From Bacteroidales bacterium (lineage in GTDB: Bacteria > Bacteroidota > Bacteroidia > Bacteroidales > SM23-62), in the NCBI GenBank assembly GCA_016783865.1, contig JADHVS010000229.1, forward strand, positions 1 to 6,849: a DNA stretch of 6,849 nt. Reading direction: 5' to 3'. Under the pieces are notes generated by a model. It saw only the letters and a program-made list of their open reading frames with translations. It searched no databases and was not told the origin of the DNA. The position numbers were made by a program, and so were the translations under genes. This document shows, one piece after another, positions 1 to 6,849 of this stretch (position 1 is the stretch's first letter; each line of letters starts with the position of its first letter).

Positions 1-457
1 CTTCATAGGCGACACATATTTTATTAACCCTTTTGGCCAGCAGCTTATTGGTTATTCCGGCAAATGAATTCTGCTCCTGTATGAGGGTTGGTATCTTTCT
101 TCTGGCAGCGGTCCACAAAACAGGTCCACTGGCATATCCGCCGACGCCCACAACCGCATCCGGACCAAAAGATTTTATGATTTTGCCCGCCATCCTCAGG
201 CTTTTTATCAGGTTTATAACCACACGCACATTATGAAGGGTCAGTTTCCGCTGCAATCCTTCCACCGGGAGGCCTTTTATTTCGTATCCGGCTTCCGGAA
301 CTTTTTTCATCTCCAGTTTATCTTTTGCACCCACAAACAGAATCTCAATATCATCATCTTTCATTTTCAGGGCATCTGCAATGGCTATGGCCGGGAAAAC
401 ATGGCCTCCTGTCCCACCTCCGCTTATGATCACTCTCTTATTGTTCCTCCTGCTCAT
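1..457 (-). CDS. murG: MurG, UDP-GlcNAc:lipid I N-acetylglucosaminyltransferase, N-terminal part (3' end beyond the window)
   Basis: MurG is a peripheral inner-membrane glycosyltransferase (GT28) that adds GlcNAc to lipid I, making lipid II. The 152 codons here cover most of the N-terminal, acceptor-binding domain; the UDP-GlcNAc-binding C-terminal domain lies beyond the left edge. The glycine loop GGGTGGH is at residues 13-19, with His19 at the same number as the conserved His of E. coli MurG. A second glycine loop GVGGYASGP is at 104-112, and the acceptor motif [11 protein letters not shown] at 127-137. I chose the ATG at 457 because it gives a short MSRRNNKR lead before the first beta strand, as is usual for the family. 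That start overlaps the last 20 bases of ftsW in another frame, which suggests translational coupling. A GTG at 433-431 is an alternative start with AGGAGG 12 bases upstream, but it trims the protein close to the first strand. The family call is firm; the exact start is less so. Confidence 0.97.
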   Translation of the reverse strand, partial: MSRRNNKRVIISGGGTGGHVFPAIAIADALKMKDDDIEILFVGAKDKLEMKKVPEAGYEIKGLPVEGLQRKLTLHNVRVVINLIKSLRMAGKIIKSFGPDAVVGVGGYASGPVLWTAARRKIPTLIQEQNSFAGITNKLLAKRVNKICVAYE

Positions 458-1610
458 CCTGATCCTCGCTTTCATTCATTAATAACTGCTCATTTACTCC
501 CCTGCTGACGCTCAGTATCATTCCGATAGAGATGCTGGTAAATATCATCGAGGTCCCCCCCATGCTAATCAGGGGCAGTGGTTGTCCGGTAACCGGCAAC
601 AGGTTCACTGCCACGGCCATATGCACAAAGGCCTGTATAACCAATCCCAGCGTTAATCCTAACGCCAGGAATGCAGGAAAAGTCCTGGAACTCTTCCTCA
701 CTATGACTCCTGCCCTGTATAGCAGGATCAGGTAGAACAGCAGTATGGGTATTCCTCCCAACAGCAATCCGTACTCTTCTATGATCACAGCATAAATAAA
801 GTCGGAATAGGGATGGGGCAGGAAGTTTCGCTGGGTACTGTTACCGGGAAACTTACCCAGGATCCCTCCGCTGGCAATGGCAATTTTGGCCTGTTGCACC
901 TGGTAGTTTTCAACATCCTTGTTGAAATAACTCTCAATCCTGTTTTGCCATGTACCCACCCTTCCTTCCTTCTCCGTTATAATGACAATGGTTATATACA
1001 ATCCAATAGTTAACACTCCTATCAGGAATAATAATCCCAGGTACTTGGAATGGATTCTTCCGATGAACATCATCACCACACAGGTAAGGAAAAGTATCAG
1101 TGCGGTCGACAGGTCTTCGGGAAGTATCAGCAGACAAATGATCCCGATCGGCACGATCACGGGTAAAAAAGCACGATAGAAATCTTTAATATTCTCCTGC
1201 TCCTGGGATAATACCCTGGCAACAAACATTATCAGTGCCAGTTTTGCGAAATCGGATGTCTGGAAACTCATCCCGAGAATCGGAATTTCAAGCCACCTGG
1301 ATGCTTCATTGATGTTCTTGCCAAAAAATAAAGTAATGATCAACAAAGGAATGGCAGCCACCAGCATCAGCTGCGCCAGCCGTGAAAAATATTTATAAGG
1401 TACCAGATGTGTTAAATATATAATGATGAAACCGGCCACCAGGAAAAGGCCATGACGCATGACAAAATAGGTTGAGCTGCTCCCCGGGGTCCTGAATACC
1501 AGGATGCCCGATGTGCTGTACACCGCCAGCAGGGAGTAAAGCGAGAGCAATACAACTACTGCCCAGATAATCCGGTCACCTCCAAGATATTTCCTTATTG
1601 CTACTGCCAT
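438..1610 (-). CDS. ftsW: FtsW, septal peptidoglycan glycosyltransferase of the SEDS family
   Basis: FtsW polymerises lipid II into glycan strands at the septum together with its partner transpeptidase FtsI. The 390-residue protein is almost wholly hydrophobic, with about ten membrane segments by eye (near 13-33, 48-68, 78-96, 117-133, 147-163, 165-183, 188-211, 274-298, 310-338 and 344-369). The large outer loop ends in [16 protein letters not shown], where Asp270 matches the catalytic aspartate of SEDS polymerases. The C-terminal signature [17 protein letters not shown] is at 336-352. The tail (379-390) is strongly acidic and cytoplasmic. RodA is the main alternative; the place between murD and murG and the [15 protein letters not shown] loop favour FtsW. 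The ATG lies 8 bases after the murD stop with no Shine-Dalgarno sequence, and the 3' end overlaps murG. Confidence 0.97.
   Translation of the reverse strand: MAVAIRKYLGGDRIIWAVVVLLSLYSLLAVYSTSGILVFRTPGSSSTYFVMRHGLFLVAGFIIIYLTHLVPYKYFSRLAQLMLVAAIPLLIITLFFGKNINEASRWLEIPILGMSFQTSDFAKLALIMFVARVLSQEQENIKDFYRAFLPVIVPIGIICLLILPEDLSTALILFLTCVVMMFIGRIHSKYLGLLFLIGVLTIGLYITIVIITEKEGRVGTWQNRIESYFNKDVENYQVQQAKIAIASGGILGKFPGNSTQRNFLPHPYSDFIYAVIIEEYGLLLGGIPILLFYLILLYRAGVIVRKSSRTFPAFLALGLTLGLVIQAFVHMAVAVNLLPVTGQPLPLISMGGTSMIFTSISIGMILSVSRGVNEQLLMNESEDQDEQEEQ
446..451 (-). promoter_or_regulatory. AGGAGG inside the ftsW/murG overlap, candidate Shine-Dalgarno for a GTG start of murG
   Basis: The minus strand reads AGGAGG at 451-446, codons 3-4 of murG from the ATG at 457 and part of the acidic tail of FtsW. 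A GTG in the murG frame follows at 433-431, 12 bases further on, which is longer than the usual spacing. Bacteroidota rarely depend on Shine-Dalgarno pairing, and CAG-GAG-GAA is natural code for Gln-Glu-Glu, so it may be coincidence. Confidence 0.25.
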
Positions 1611-1618
1611 ATTTACAT

Positions 1619-2959
1619 TTACAGGTTTTTAACAGCCTGCTTGAACTGCCATCCCCGGTCCTCATAATTCTCAAACAGGTCAAAACTCGCACAAGCCGGC
1701 GATAATAATACAGTGTCCCCCTGGCTTGCCAGGTAATAAGCCGTCTTTACCGCTTCCTGCATATTATCTGTATCTACAATGGTTTCTATGGTTTTTTCAA
1801 AACTTTCATGCAACTTGCTGTTGTCCTGGCCCAGGCAAATCAGTGCCTTGACTTTCTCTTTCGCCAGGTCCTTCAGGTAACTGTAATCATTACCCTTATC
1901 CACACCGCCGGCAATCCAAACCACCCCGGTAGAAATACTCTCCAGCGCATACCAGGTTGAATTAACATTGGTGGCTTTGGAATCATTTACAAACTGAATG
2001 CCGTGCACCTTAAGCACATTTTCAAGCCTGTGTTCCACTCCCTGGAAATCCATCAGGCTTTCCCGGATAATATCCTTTCTGATCTTGAGTACATTACCCG
2101 CTATACCCGCAGCCATGCTGTTGTATTGATTGTGTTTGCCCTTCAGCGAAAGATCTGATACGGCGATTGACATTTCACGGTCATCAAACTCTATCACCAA
2201 ATTGTTCTGATCATCAATATAGGCTACATCATTTTTCTTTCGGGAATGAGCAAATGGCAGCCCCTTCGCTTTCAGTACAATCTTTTCCAACTCCTTGATA
2301 GTGATCTCATCGTCAGAACAGAATATAAAATATTCATCTTCAGAAAGATTGCGTGTAATCCTGAATTTGGAGTCGACATACTCCTGCAGGTTATAATCAT
2401 AGCGATCAAGATGGTCGGGTGTGATATTTAACAGGATGGCTATATCGGCCTTAAACTCAAATAATCCATCCAGCTGAAAACTGCTGATTTCCAAAACGTA
2501 ATAGTCATGGTCCTCCTCTGCTACCTGCATGGCAAAGCTGCGCCCGATATTGCCGGCCATGCTCACATTTAGTCCCGCTTTTTTCATCATGTAATGGATC
2601 AGGGAAGTGGTAGTGGTTTTCCCATTGCTGCCCGTTACACATATCTTTTTTGCATTGGTAAACCTGGAGGCAAATTCTATTTCCGAGATCACCATGATAT
2701 CGTGTTTGCGAATGGCTTGAACTATAGGTATGCGCTCGGCGATTCCGGGACTTTTTATGACCTCATCCGCTTCAAGGATGAGTTTTTCTGTGTGTTTGTT
2801 CTCTTCCCATTCGATCTCAAATTCATACAACAGTTCTTTGTATTTTGACTTAATCTCACCGTTGTCTGAAATAAACACATCATATCCCTGTTTCTTGGCA
2901 AGTATGGCTGCACCTGTTCCGCTCTCTCCTGCTCCAAGTATTACAATTCTTTTACTCAT
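1619..2959 (-). CDS. murD: MurD, UDP-N-acetylmuramoyl-L-alanine--D-glutamate ligase
   Basis: This cytoplasmic ATP-dependent ligase adds D-glutamate to UDP-MurNAc-L-Ala, the second amino-acid step of precursor synthesis. The 446 residues are close to the 438 of E. coli MurD. The N-terminal Rossmann-like domain that binds the UDP moiety opens with VILGAGESGTG (6-16). The ATP P-loop GSNGKTTTT is at 110-118, EISSFQL at 157-163 and NITPDHLDR at 178-186. Lys198, in DSKFRI, is in the position of the lysine that is carbamylated in E. coli MurD. The C-terminal domain has NDSKATN at 325-331 and LSPACASFDLFENYEDRG at 419-436; these two motifs separate MurD from MurC, MurE and MurF. The ATG is 20 bases after the mraY stop, with no clear Shine-Dalgarno sequence. 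All motifs are intact. Confidence 0.98.
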   Translation of the reverse strand: MSKRIVILGAGESGTGAAILAKKQGYDVFISDNGEIKSKYKELLYEFEIEWEENKHTEKLILEADEVIKSPGIAERIPIVQAIRKHDIMVISEIEFASRFTNAKKICVTGSNGKTTTTSLIHYMMKKAGLNVSMAGNIGRSFAMQVAEEDHDYYVLEISSFQLDGLFEFKADIAILLNITPDHLDRYDYNLQEYVDSKFRITRNLSEDEYFIFCSDDEITIKELEKIVLKAKGLPFAHSRKKNDVAYIDDQNNLVIEFDDREMSIAVSDLSLKGKHNQYNSMAAGIAGNVLKIRKDIIRESLMDFQGVEHRLENVLKVHGIQFVNDSKATNVNSTWYALESISTGVVWIAGGVDKGNDYSYLKDLAKEKVKALICLGQDNSKLHESFEKTIETIVDTDNMQEAVKTAYYLASQGDTVLLSPACASFDLFENYEDRGWQFKQAVKNL

Positions 2960-2979
2960 AGGTAGTTGGAATTTGTGAA

Positions 2980-4230
2980 TTATCTGATTTTTAATGTCAC
3001 TATCGTTATCACTGCCAATAGCAGGGCCACTATCCAGAACCGGGTCACAATTTTTGATTCAGGATGCCCAATCACCTGGTAATGGTGATGGAGTGGTGCC
3101 ATTTTAAAGATCCTCCTGCCCTCACCAAATTTTCTCCTGGTATACTTGAACCAACCCACCTGTAACATCACTGAAAGGCTTTCAACCAGGAAAATTCCGC
3201 AGAGGATGGGTATGAGAAGCTCCTTGCGGATGATGATGGCAAATACTGCTATGATCCCACCCAGCGACAAGCTGCCTGTATCGCCCATAAATACCTGGGC
3301 CGGATAGGAGTTATACCAGAGGAATCCTATTGTAGCACCGATGAAGGCACTCATAAAAATCACAAGCTCCCCGGTATAGGGTATGTACATGATATTCAAA
3401 TAGTCGGAGTAGATAATGTTACCCGACACGTATGCCAGGATACCCAGGGTGGTACCTATAATGGCGGAAGTGCCGGTAGCCAGGCCGTCCAGGCCGTCGG
3501 TCATATTAGCTCCATTGGAGACGGCGGTGATAATTATAATGACAGCGATGATCAAAACGATCCATGCCCATTTGCTCCCTCTCTCTCCCAGGAACCCTAT
3601 CAACCAGGCATAATTAAACTCATTGTTTTTGAAAAACGGGATGGTGGTTGTGGTAGACTTTATATCGCGGGTAACAAAAACTTCAACCTGTTCAGATTTT
3701 TCGGGTCCCTGTACAATTTCTACTTTGGCGTCCCCATTTTCCAGCATCACTTTTTCACGTACTACAACGTCTGGGTGGAGGAACAGGGTTAATCCGATAG
3801 CCACACCCAGGAATACTTGTCCCAGGATCTTAAACTTGCCTGTTAATCCCTTTTTATTTTTCCTGAAAACCTTGATATAATCATCAACAAAACCAATCAA
3901 TCCGAGCCAGACCGTTGTAATCAACATAAGTATTACATAAATATTTTCAAGGTCGGCAAACAAGAGGGTAGGTATCAGGATACTTCCCAGGATAATAATA
4001 CCACCCATGGTAGGAGTACCCTGCTTTTGCATCTGTCCGTCCAGACCCAGGTCGCGGATCGACTCGCCAATCTGTTTCTTTCTCAGGAACAGTATGATCC
4101 TTTTACCAAACAGCAGGGATATGATCAGCGAGGTGATGATGGCACTGGCTGAACGGAAGGAAATGTATTGAAACATCCCCGCTCCCGGAAAGTTAATTTC
4201 TTGCAGATATTCAAATAAATAGATTAGCAT
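2980..4230 (-). CDS. mraY: MraY, phospho-N-acetylmuramoyl-pentapeptide transferase
   Basis: MraY is the integral inner-membrane enzyme that joins phospho-MurNAc-pentapeptide to undecaprenyl phosphate, giving lipid I and UMP. Active-site residues known from the family are all present: the Asp pair D116-D117 in GFVDDYIK, N242/D245/D248 in [10 protein letters not shown], the Mg-binding D317 in FMGDTGS, and the histidines 381-383 in APLHHHYQ. Substrate-loop motifs GTPTMGG (71-77) and IPFFKN (197-202) are also there. At 416 residues it is about 55 longer than E. coli MraY (360). Most of the excess is a polar insert at about 152-196, just before IPFFK, which should lie on the periplasmic side; such long forms are, from general knowledge, common in Bacteroidota. 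The start at [14 protein letters not shown] minus 14 residues fits homologues, and the ATG is 5 bases after the murE stop. No murF gene sits between murE and mraY. Confidence 0.98.
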   Translation of the reverse strand: MLIYLFEYLQEINFPGAGMFQYISFRSASAIITSLIISLLFGKRIILFLRKKQIGESIRDLGLDGQMQKQGTPTMGGIIILGSILIPTLLFADLENIYVILMLITTVWLGLIGFVDDYIKVFRKNKKGLTGKFKILGQVFLGVAIGLTLFLHPDVVVREKVMLENGDAKVEIVQGPEKSEQVEVFVTRDIKSTTTTIPFFKNNEFNYAWLIGFLGERGSKWAWIVLIIAVIIIITAVSNGANMTDGLDGLATGTSAIIGTTLGILAYVSGNIIYSDYLNIMYIPYTGELVIFMSAFIGATIGFLWYNSYPAQVFMGDTGSLSLGGIIAVFAIIIRKELLIPILCGIFLVESLSVMLQVGWFKYTRRKFGEGRRIFKMAPLHHHYQVIGHPESKIVTRFWIVALLLAVITIVTLKIR

Positions 4231-4235
4231 GCTGC

Positions 4236-5690
4236 TTATAGATTCATTATTTGTCTGATGACTTCAAGGTCGTCGAAGTGAATTTTCTCCCCGGCAATAT
4301 CCTGGTATGTTTCGTGTCCTTTCCCGGCGACCAGTACAATGTCTCCCTTATTCGCCAGCATAATGGCCGTTTTAATGGCTTCATGCCGGTCGACAATAGC
4401 AATTACCTTTTTCATGCCGGTCTCGGAGATCCCGCTCTTTATCTCATCAATGATTGCTTCCGGGGATTCGTTCCGGGGATTATCAGAGGTCAGTATCACC
4501 CTGTCGCTGCCTGATGCAGCAATATCCCCCATGAGAGGGCGCTTTGTGCGATCCCTGTTTCCTCCGGCACCCACAACGGTAATCAGTTTTTGTCCTCCCG
4601 ACCTTATTTGATTCACCGATTGAATGATATTTTTTAAGGCATCGGGAGTATGCGCATAGTCAACAATGGCGACTATCCCCGATTCCCCGGTTACCACCTC
4701 TGCCCGTCCCCTTACCGGTTTGAGCTCACTCAGGGCGGTGAGCACACTTTCCTTTTCGAGGGAAAGTAACACACAGCAGGCATAGACGGCCAGTATATTA
4801 TAGGCGTTAAATTCACCTATGAAGGATGTCCAGACATCCCTGTCATTTATCTTCAGTTGCGTCCCGTCGAAATGTTTCTCCATGATCTTTCCCTTGTAAT
4901 CGGAAAGGGATCTCAGGGAATAAGTTTTTGTTTTGGCTTCACTGTTCTGGACCATCACCTTACCATTGCGGTCATCCAGGTTGGTAAGGGCAAACGCATC
5001 AGCCGGCAGATGATCAAAAAAGACCTTTTTCGAATTCAGGTAGTGCCTGAAATCTGTATGATAATCCAGGTGTTCATGGGTCAGGTTAGTAAATATGCCG
5101 CCTGCAAATTGGAGTCCGGCAATACGTTGCTGATCAATGGAATGCGAGCTGACCTCCATAAAACAATAGCTGCAATCCTGATTCACCATGTCTGCCAGCA
5201 ACTGGTTTATCTGCAAGGCATCTGGTGTGGTATGTGTAGCTTCCTGTGACCGGCCGCTGATCAGGACCTCGATGGTGGAAATGAGTCCTGCCCGGCAGCC
5301 CAGCTTTGTAACAAGCCGGTAGAGCAGGGTGGCAATGGTTGTTTTACCATTTGTACCGGTAATGCCTATTAATTTTAGTTTACCTGAAGGCTGATCAAAA
5401 TAATTGGAGCAAATTAATCCAAGTGCATATCCGGCATCTTCAACCCGGATATAACAGATTTCCTGAGCGGTTTTTCCGGGAAGCGTTTCACAAACAATGG
5501 CAGTACACCCCTTGCTAATGGCATCCTGGATGAAATCATGCCCATCGACCCGGGTTCCCTTTACCGCAATAAATATATTGCCGGCAGCAGCCTGCCTGGA
5601 ATCAAAACATATGCCCGTGATCTCCATGTCTGTCGGACCGATCGACCGGTAATTCTGTATTCCTGTTAGTATGTCGGTTATCTGCTTCAA
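4236..5690 (-). CDS. murE: MurE, UDP-MurNAc-L-alanyl-D-glutamate--2,6-diaminopimelate ligase (TTG start)
   Basis: MurE is the cytoplasmic ATP-dependent ligase that adds the third stem-peptide residue. The 484 residues match the family length. Visible in order: the uridine-binding N-terminal domain with FDSRQ (29-33) and [15 protein letters not shown] (40-54); the P-loop TGTNGKTT (111-118); HTTPD (153-157); EVSSHS (179-184); [10 protein letters not shown] (202-211); the probable carbamylated lysine at Lys221; YAHTPD (345-350); DNPRNE (403-408); and GKGHE (456-460). DNPR plus Glu408 is the hallmark of enzymes choosing meso-diaminopimelate over lysine, so this cell probably makes DAP-type peptidoglycan. 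The start is TTG: no in-frame ATG occurs between the ftsI region and codon 22, and starting at Met22 would cut into the N-terminal domain. The TTG lies 5 bases past the ftsI stop and shows no Shine-Dalgarno sequence. The function is firm; the exact start is likely but unproven. Confidence 0.97.
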   Translation of the reverse strand: MKQITDILTGIQNYRSIGPTDMEITGICFDSRQAAAGNIFIAVKGTRVDGHDFIQDAISKGCTAIVCETLPGKTAQEICYIRVEDAGYALGLICSNYFDQPSGKLKLIGITGTNGKTTIATLLYRLVTKLGCRAGLISTIEVLISGRSQEATHTTPDALQINQLLADMVNQDCSYCFMEVSSHSIDQQRIAGLQFAGGIFTNLTHEHLDYHTDFRHYLNSKKVFFDHLPADAFALTNLDDRNGKVMVQNSEAKTKTYSLRSLSDYKGKIMEKHFDGTQLKINDRDVWTSFIGEFNAYNILAVYACCVLLSLEKESVLTALSELKPVRGRAEVVTGESGIVAIVDYAHTPDALKNIIQSVNQIRSGGQKLITVVGAGGNRDRTKRPLMGDIAASGSDRVILTSDNPRNESPEAIIDEIKSGISETGMKKVIAIVDRHEAIKTAIMLANKGDIVLVAGKGHETYQDIAGEKIHFDDLEVIRQIMNL

Positions 5691-5695
5691 TTCTG

Positions 5696-6849
5696 TCAGA
5701 TAAAACTCATTGTTAATGTGATCTGGTTACCCGGTTGAATGATTGATCCTGGCTGGATGGATTGATCCACCACCTTACCCCTGCCCCTTACTGTTACCAC
5801 CATGCCTTCTTTCTCCAGCAGATAAACTGCATCCTTGAGCCCCATCTCTTTGACATTCGGTACGATTCCTTTTTTCACATTCAGTTCATCGATGGCAATG
5901 TGACCCTCCATTTTCCGTGTCAGTACCCAATCCATATCGGATGATTCCGATTTATATTTAATATCCAGGTGATCAAGTACAAAATTCAGGTCCTCGAGGG
6001 AGCCGTTTTTTGAATAGGGAACATCTGTGATAGCCGGTGTTTCGGTCAGACGGACAGGATGATGCATATCGAGGCTGGTCGCGTAAACCTTATTGGCTAT
6101 TTCTTTAAAAACCGGACCGGCAACAAGGTTACCATAGTAAACATCGCTCGAAGGTGAATTTATAACAACAATACACGAGTATTTAGGATTGTCGGCCGGG
6201 AAATAACCGACAAATGATGCCTGGTAGCTTACTTTTGAGTCAATCTTATATCCATATTTTTCGTTGGCGATCTGCGCGGTTCCTGTCTTGCCGGCAATGG
6301 TAAAATGCTCGTTCATCAGGTTCCTGGCCGTACCATTAAGAACTACTCCTTCGAGCATCAGCCTGGCATCCCGTACTGTCTCCCTCGAACAAATGGATGG
6401 ATCAATGATTTCGGCATTAATCTTTTTAATCACCTGGCCATAATGAGTAACCCGGTCGATGAATCTGGGCTTAACCATAGATCCGTTATTGGCTATGGCA
6501 TTATAGAATGTAAGTATCTGCAGGGGGGTCATTCTGACCTCATAGCCATGTGACATCATCGGCAGGGATATTCCCGACCAATATTCATCTCCCGGGTATT
6601 GAATGAATGGTTCCCCTTCCCCTTTTATTTCAATCCCGAGTCTTTCATTCAGGTGCATACGATAGAGCCTCTCAACAAAATCCCCTTCCCGGCCCTTATA
6701 GTTACTGTTGATGATTTTTGAAAAGGCTACATTGGAGGAAAGCTCGAAGGCTTCCTTAACGGTTATCTTGCCATAACCTTCCTTCCGTGTGTCTTTGATG
6801 ACCTTATCATAGAATCGAACACTGCCATTACCAGCATCTATGGTATCAT
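5696..6849 (-). CDS. ftsI: FtsI-type septal transpeptidase (class B penicillin-binding protein) with PASTA C-terminus, 5' end beyond the window
   Basis: FtsI cross-links new septal peptidoglycan in the periplasm, working with FtsW; beta-lactams inhibit this class. The reading frame stays open to the right edge (383 residues visible), so the Met at 6658 is internal and not the start. The second active-site motif SSN is encoded at 6739-6731 (ELSSNVAFSK), and the third, KTG, at 6289-6281 (IAGKTGTAQI). The catalytic SxxK serine, membrane anchor and pedestal domain must lie upstream, outside the window. Transpeptidase hallmarks such as MTPLQILTFYNAIANNG are intact. The C-terminus (about 5869-5699) reads as a PASTA domain: IVPNVKEMGLKDAVYLLEKEG then IQPGSIIQPGNQITL. 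A weaker PASTA-like stretch precedes it. The place directly upstream of murE, as in other dcw clusters, supports FtsI over an elongation PBP2. TGA stop, 5 bases before murE. Confidence 0.96.
   Translation of the reverse strand, partial: DTIDAGNGSVRFYDKVIKDTRKEGYGKITVKEAFELSSNVAFSKIINSNYKGREGDFVERLYRMHLNERLGIEIKGEGEPFIQYPGDEYWSGISLPMMSHGYEVRMTPLQILTFYNAIANNGSMVKPRFIDRVTHYGQVIKKINAEIIDPSICSRETVRDARLMLEGVVLNGTARNLMNEHFTIAGKTGTAQIANEKYGYKIDSKVSYQASFVGYFPADNPKYSCIVVINSPSSDVYYGNLVAGPVFKEIANKVYATSLDMHHPVRLTETPAITDVPYSKNGSLEDLNFVLDHLDIKYKSESSDMDWVLTRKMEGHIAIDELNVKKGIVPNVKEMGLKDAVYLLEKEGMVVTVRGRGKVVDQSIQPGSIIQPGNQITLTMSFI

Larger units (their letters stand above)
1..6849 (-). other. dcw cluster segment, probably one transcription unit
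   Basis: Six genes for peptidoglycan precursor synthesis and septal wall assembly follow one another on the minus strand in the order ftsI-murE-mraY-murD-ftsW-murG. The gaps are 5 bases (5691-5695), 5 (4231-4235), 20 (2960-2979) and 8 (1611-1618), and ftsW and murG overlap by 20 bases. None of the gaps can hold a promoter and terminator, so co-transcription and translational coupling are inferred. Any promoter would lie upstream of ftsI, off the right edge. Open frames on the plus strand lie opposite these genes and are shadows. Confidence 0.85.

Noticed and set aside
33..508. Plus-strand open frames near the left edge
   Set aside because: They lie opposite the 5' part of murG, which translates into a clean glycosyltransferase N-terminus with both glycine loops.
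2960..2979. Possible promoter or regulatory site in the longest gap (mraY-murD)
   Set aside because: Only 20 bases, with no hairpin and no recognisable Bacteroidota -33/-7 pattern; read as a plain intra-operon spacer.
3481..3502. Short direct repeat GGCCGTC
   Set aside because: It is explained by the repeated Asp-Gly-Leu codons of the conserved MraY motif [10 protein letters not shown].
4857..5249. Plus-strand open frame of 130 codons
   Set aside because: It lies wholly opposite murE, whose motifs are intact, and the translation shows no recognisable domain; it is a shadow frame.
5696..6658. Reading the FtsI gene as complete, starting at the Met at 6658
   Set aside because: The frame continues open to the window edge and encodes the SSN motif and typical transpeptidase sequence upstream of that Met, so the gene is cut by the window and not short.
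1..6849. Search for an inserted or novel system (mobile element, CRISPR, defence genes, RNA gene)
   Set aside because: Conserved dcw genes fill the window edge to edge with gaps of 20 bases or less and no broken frames, leaving no room for an extra element.

Overview
The window is a contiguous piece of a division and cell wall (dcw) cluster. All genes lie on the minus strand, so transcription runs from the right edge to the left: ftsI (5' end missing), murE, mraY, murD, ftsW, murG (3' end missing). The organism is most likely a member of the Bacteroidota, probably class Bacteroidia. Four things point there: the gene order, with no murF between murE and mraY; a MraY lengthened by an insert just before its PFFK motif; a division transpeptidase ending in a PASTA domain; and the lack of Shine-Dalgarno sequences before most starts. 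The genus cannot be read from the sequence.

Layout from right to left: ftsI covers 6849-5696 and holds the SxN and KTG motifs of the transpeptidase plus a C-terminal PASTA region. murE (5690-4236) begins with TTG and carries the DNPRNE motif of meso-diaminopimelate-adding enzymes. mraY (4230-2980), murD (2959-1619) and ftsW (1610-438) follow, and murG starts at 457, inside the end of ftsW. The gaps are 5, 5, 20 and 8 bases, then a 20-base overlap, so the genes are almost certainly one transcription unit. No stretch longer than 20 bases is non-coding, and I see no terminator, internal promoter, RNA gene, repeat array or mobile element.

The genes form one pathway. MurD and MurE add D-Glu and (by motif) meso-DAP to the UDP-MurNAc peptide in the cytoplasm. 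MraY moves the finished phospho-MurNAc-pentapeptide to undecaprenyl phosphate (lipid I), and MurG adds GlcNAc (lipid II). FtsW polymerises lipid II into glycan and FtsI cross-links it at the division septum. MurC and MurF are also needed but are not in this window.

This is ordinary core-genome sequence and I find no undescribed system. The points worth a second look are small: the TTG start of murE, an AGGAGG just inside murG that raises a start-site question, a start-stop ATG-TAA between murD and ftsW, a possible degenerate second PASTA repeat in FtsI, and the MraY insert.
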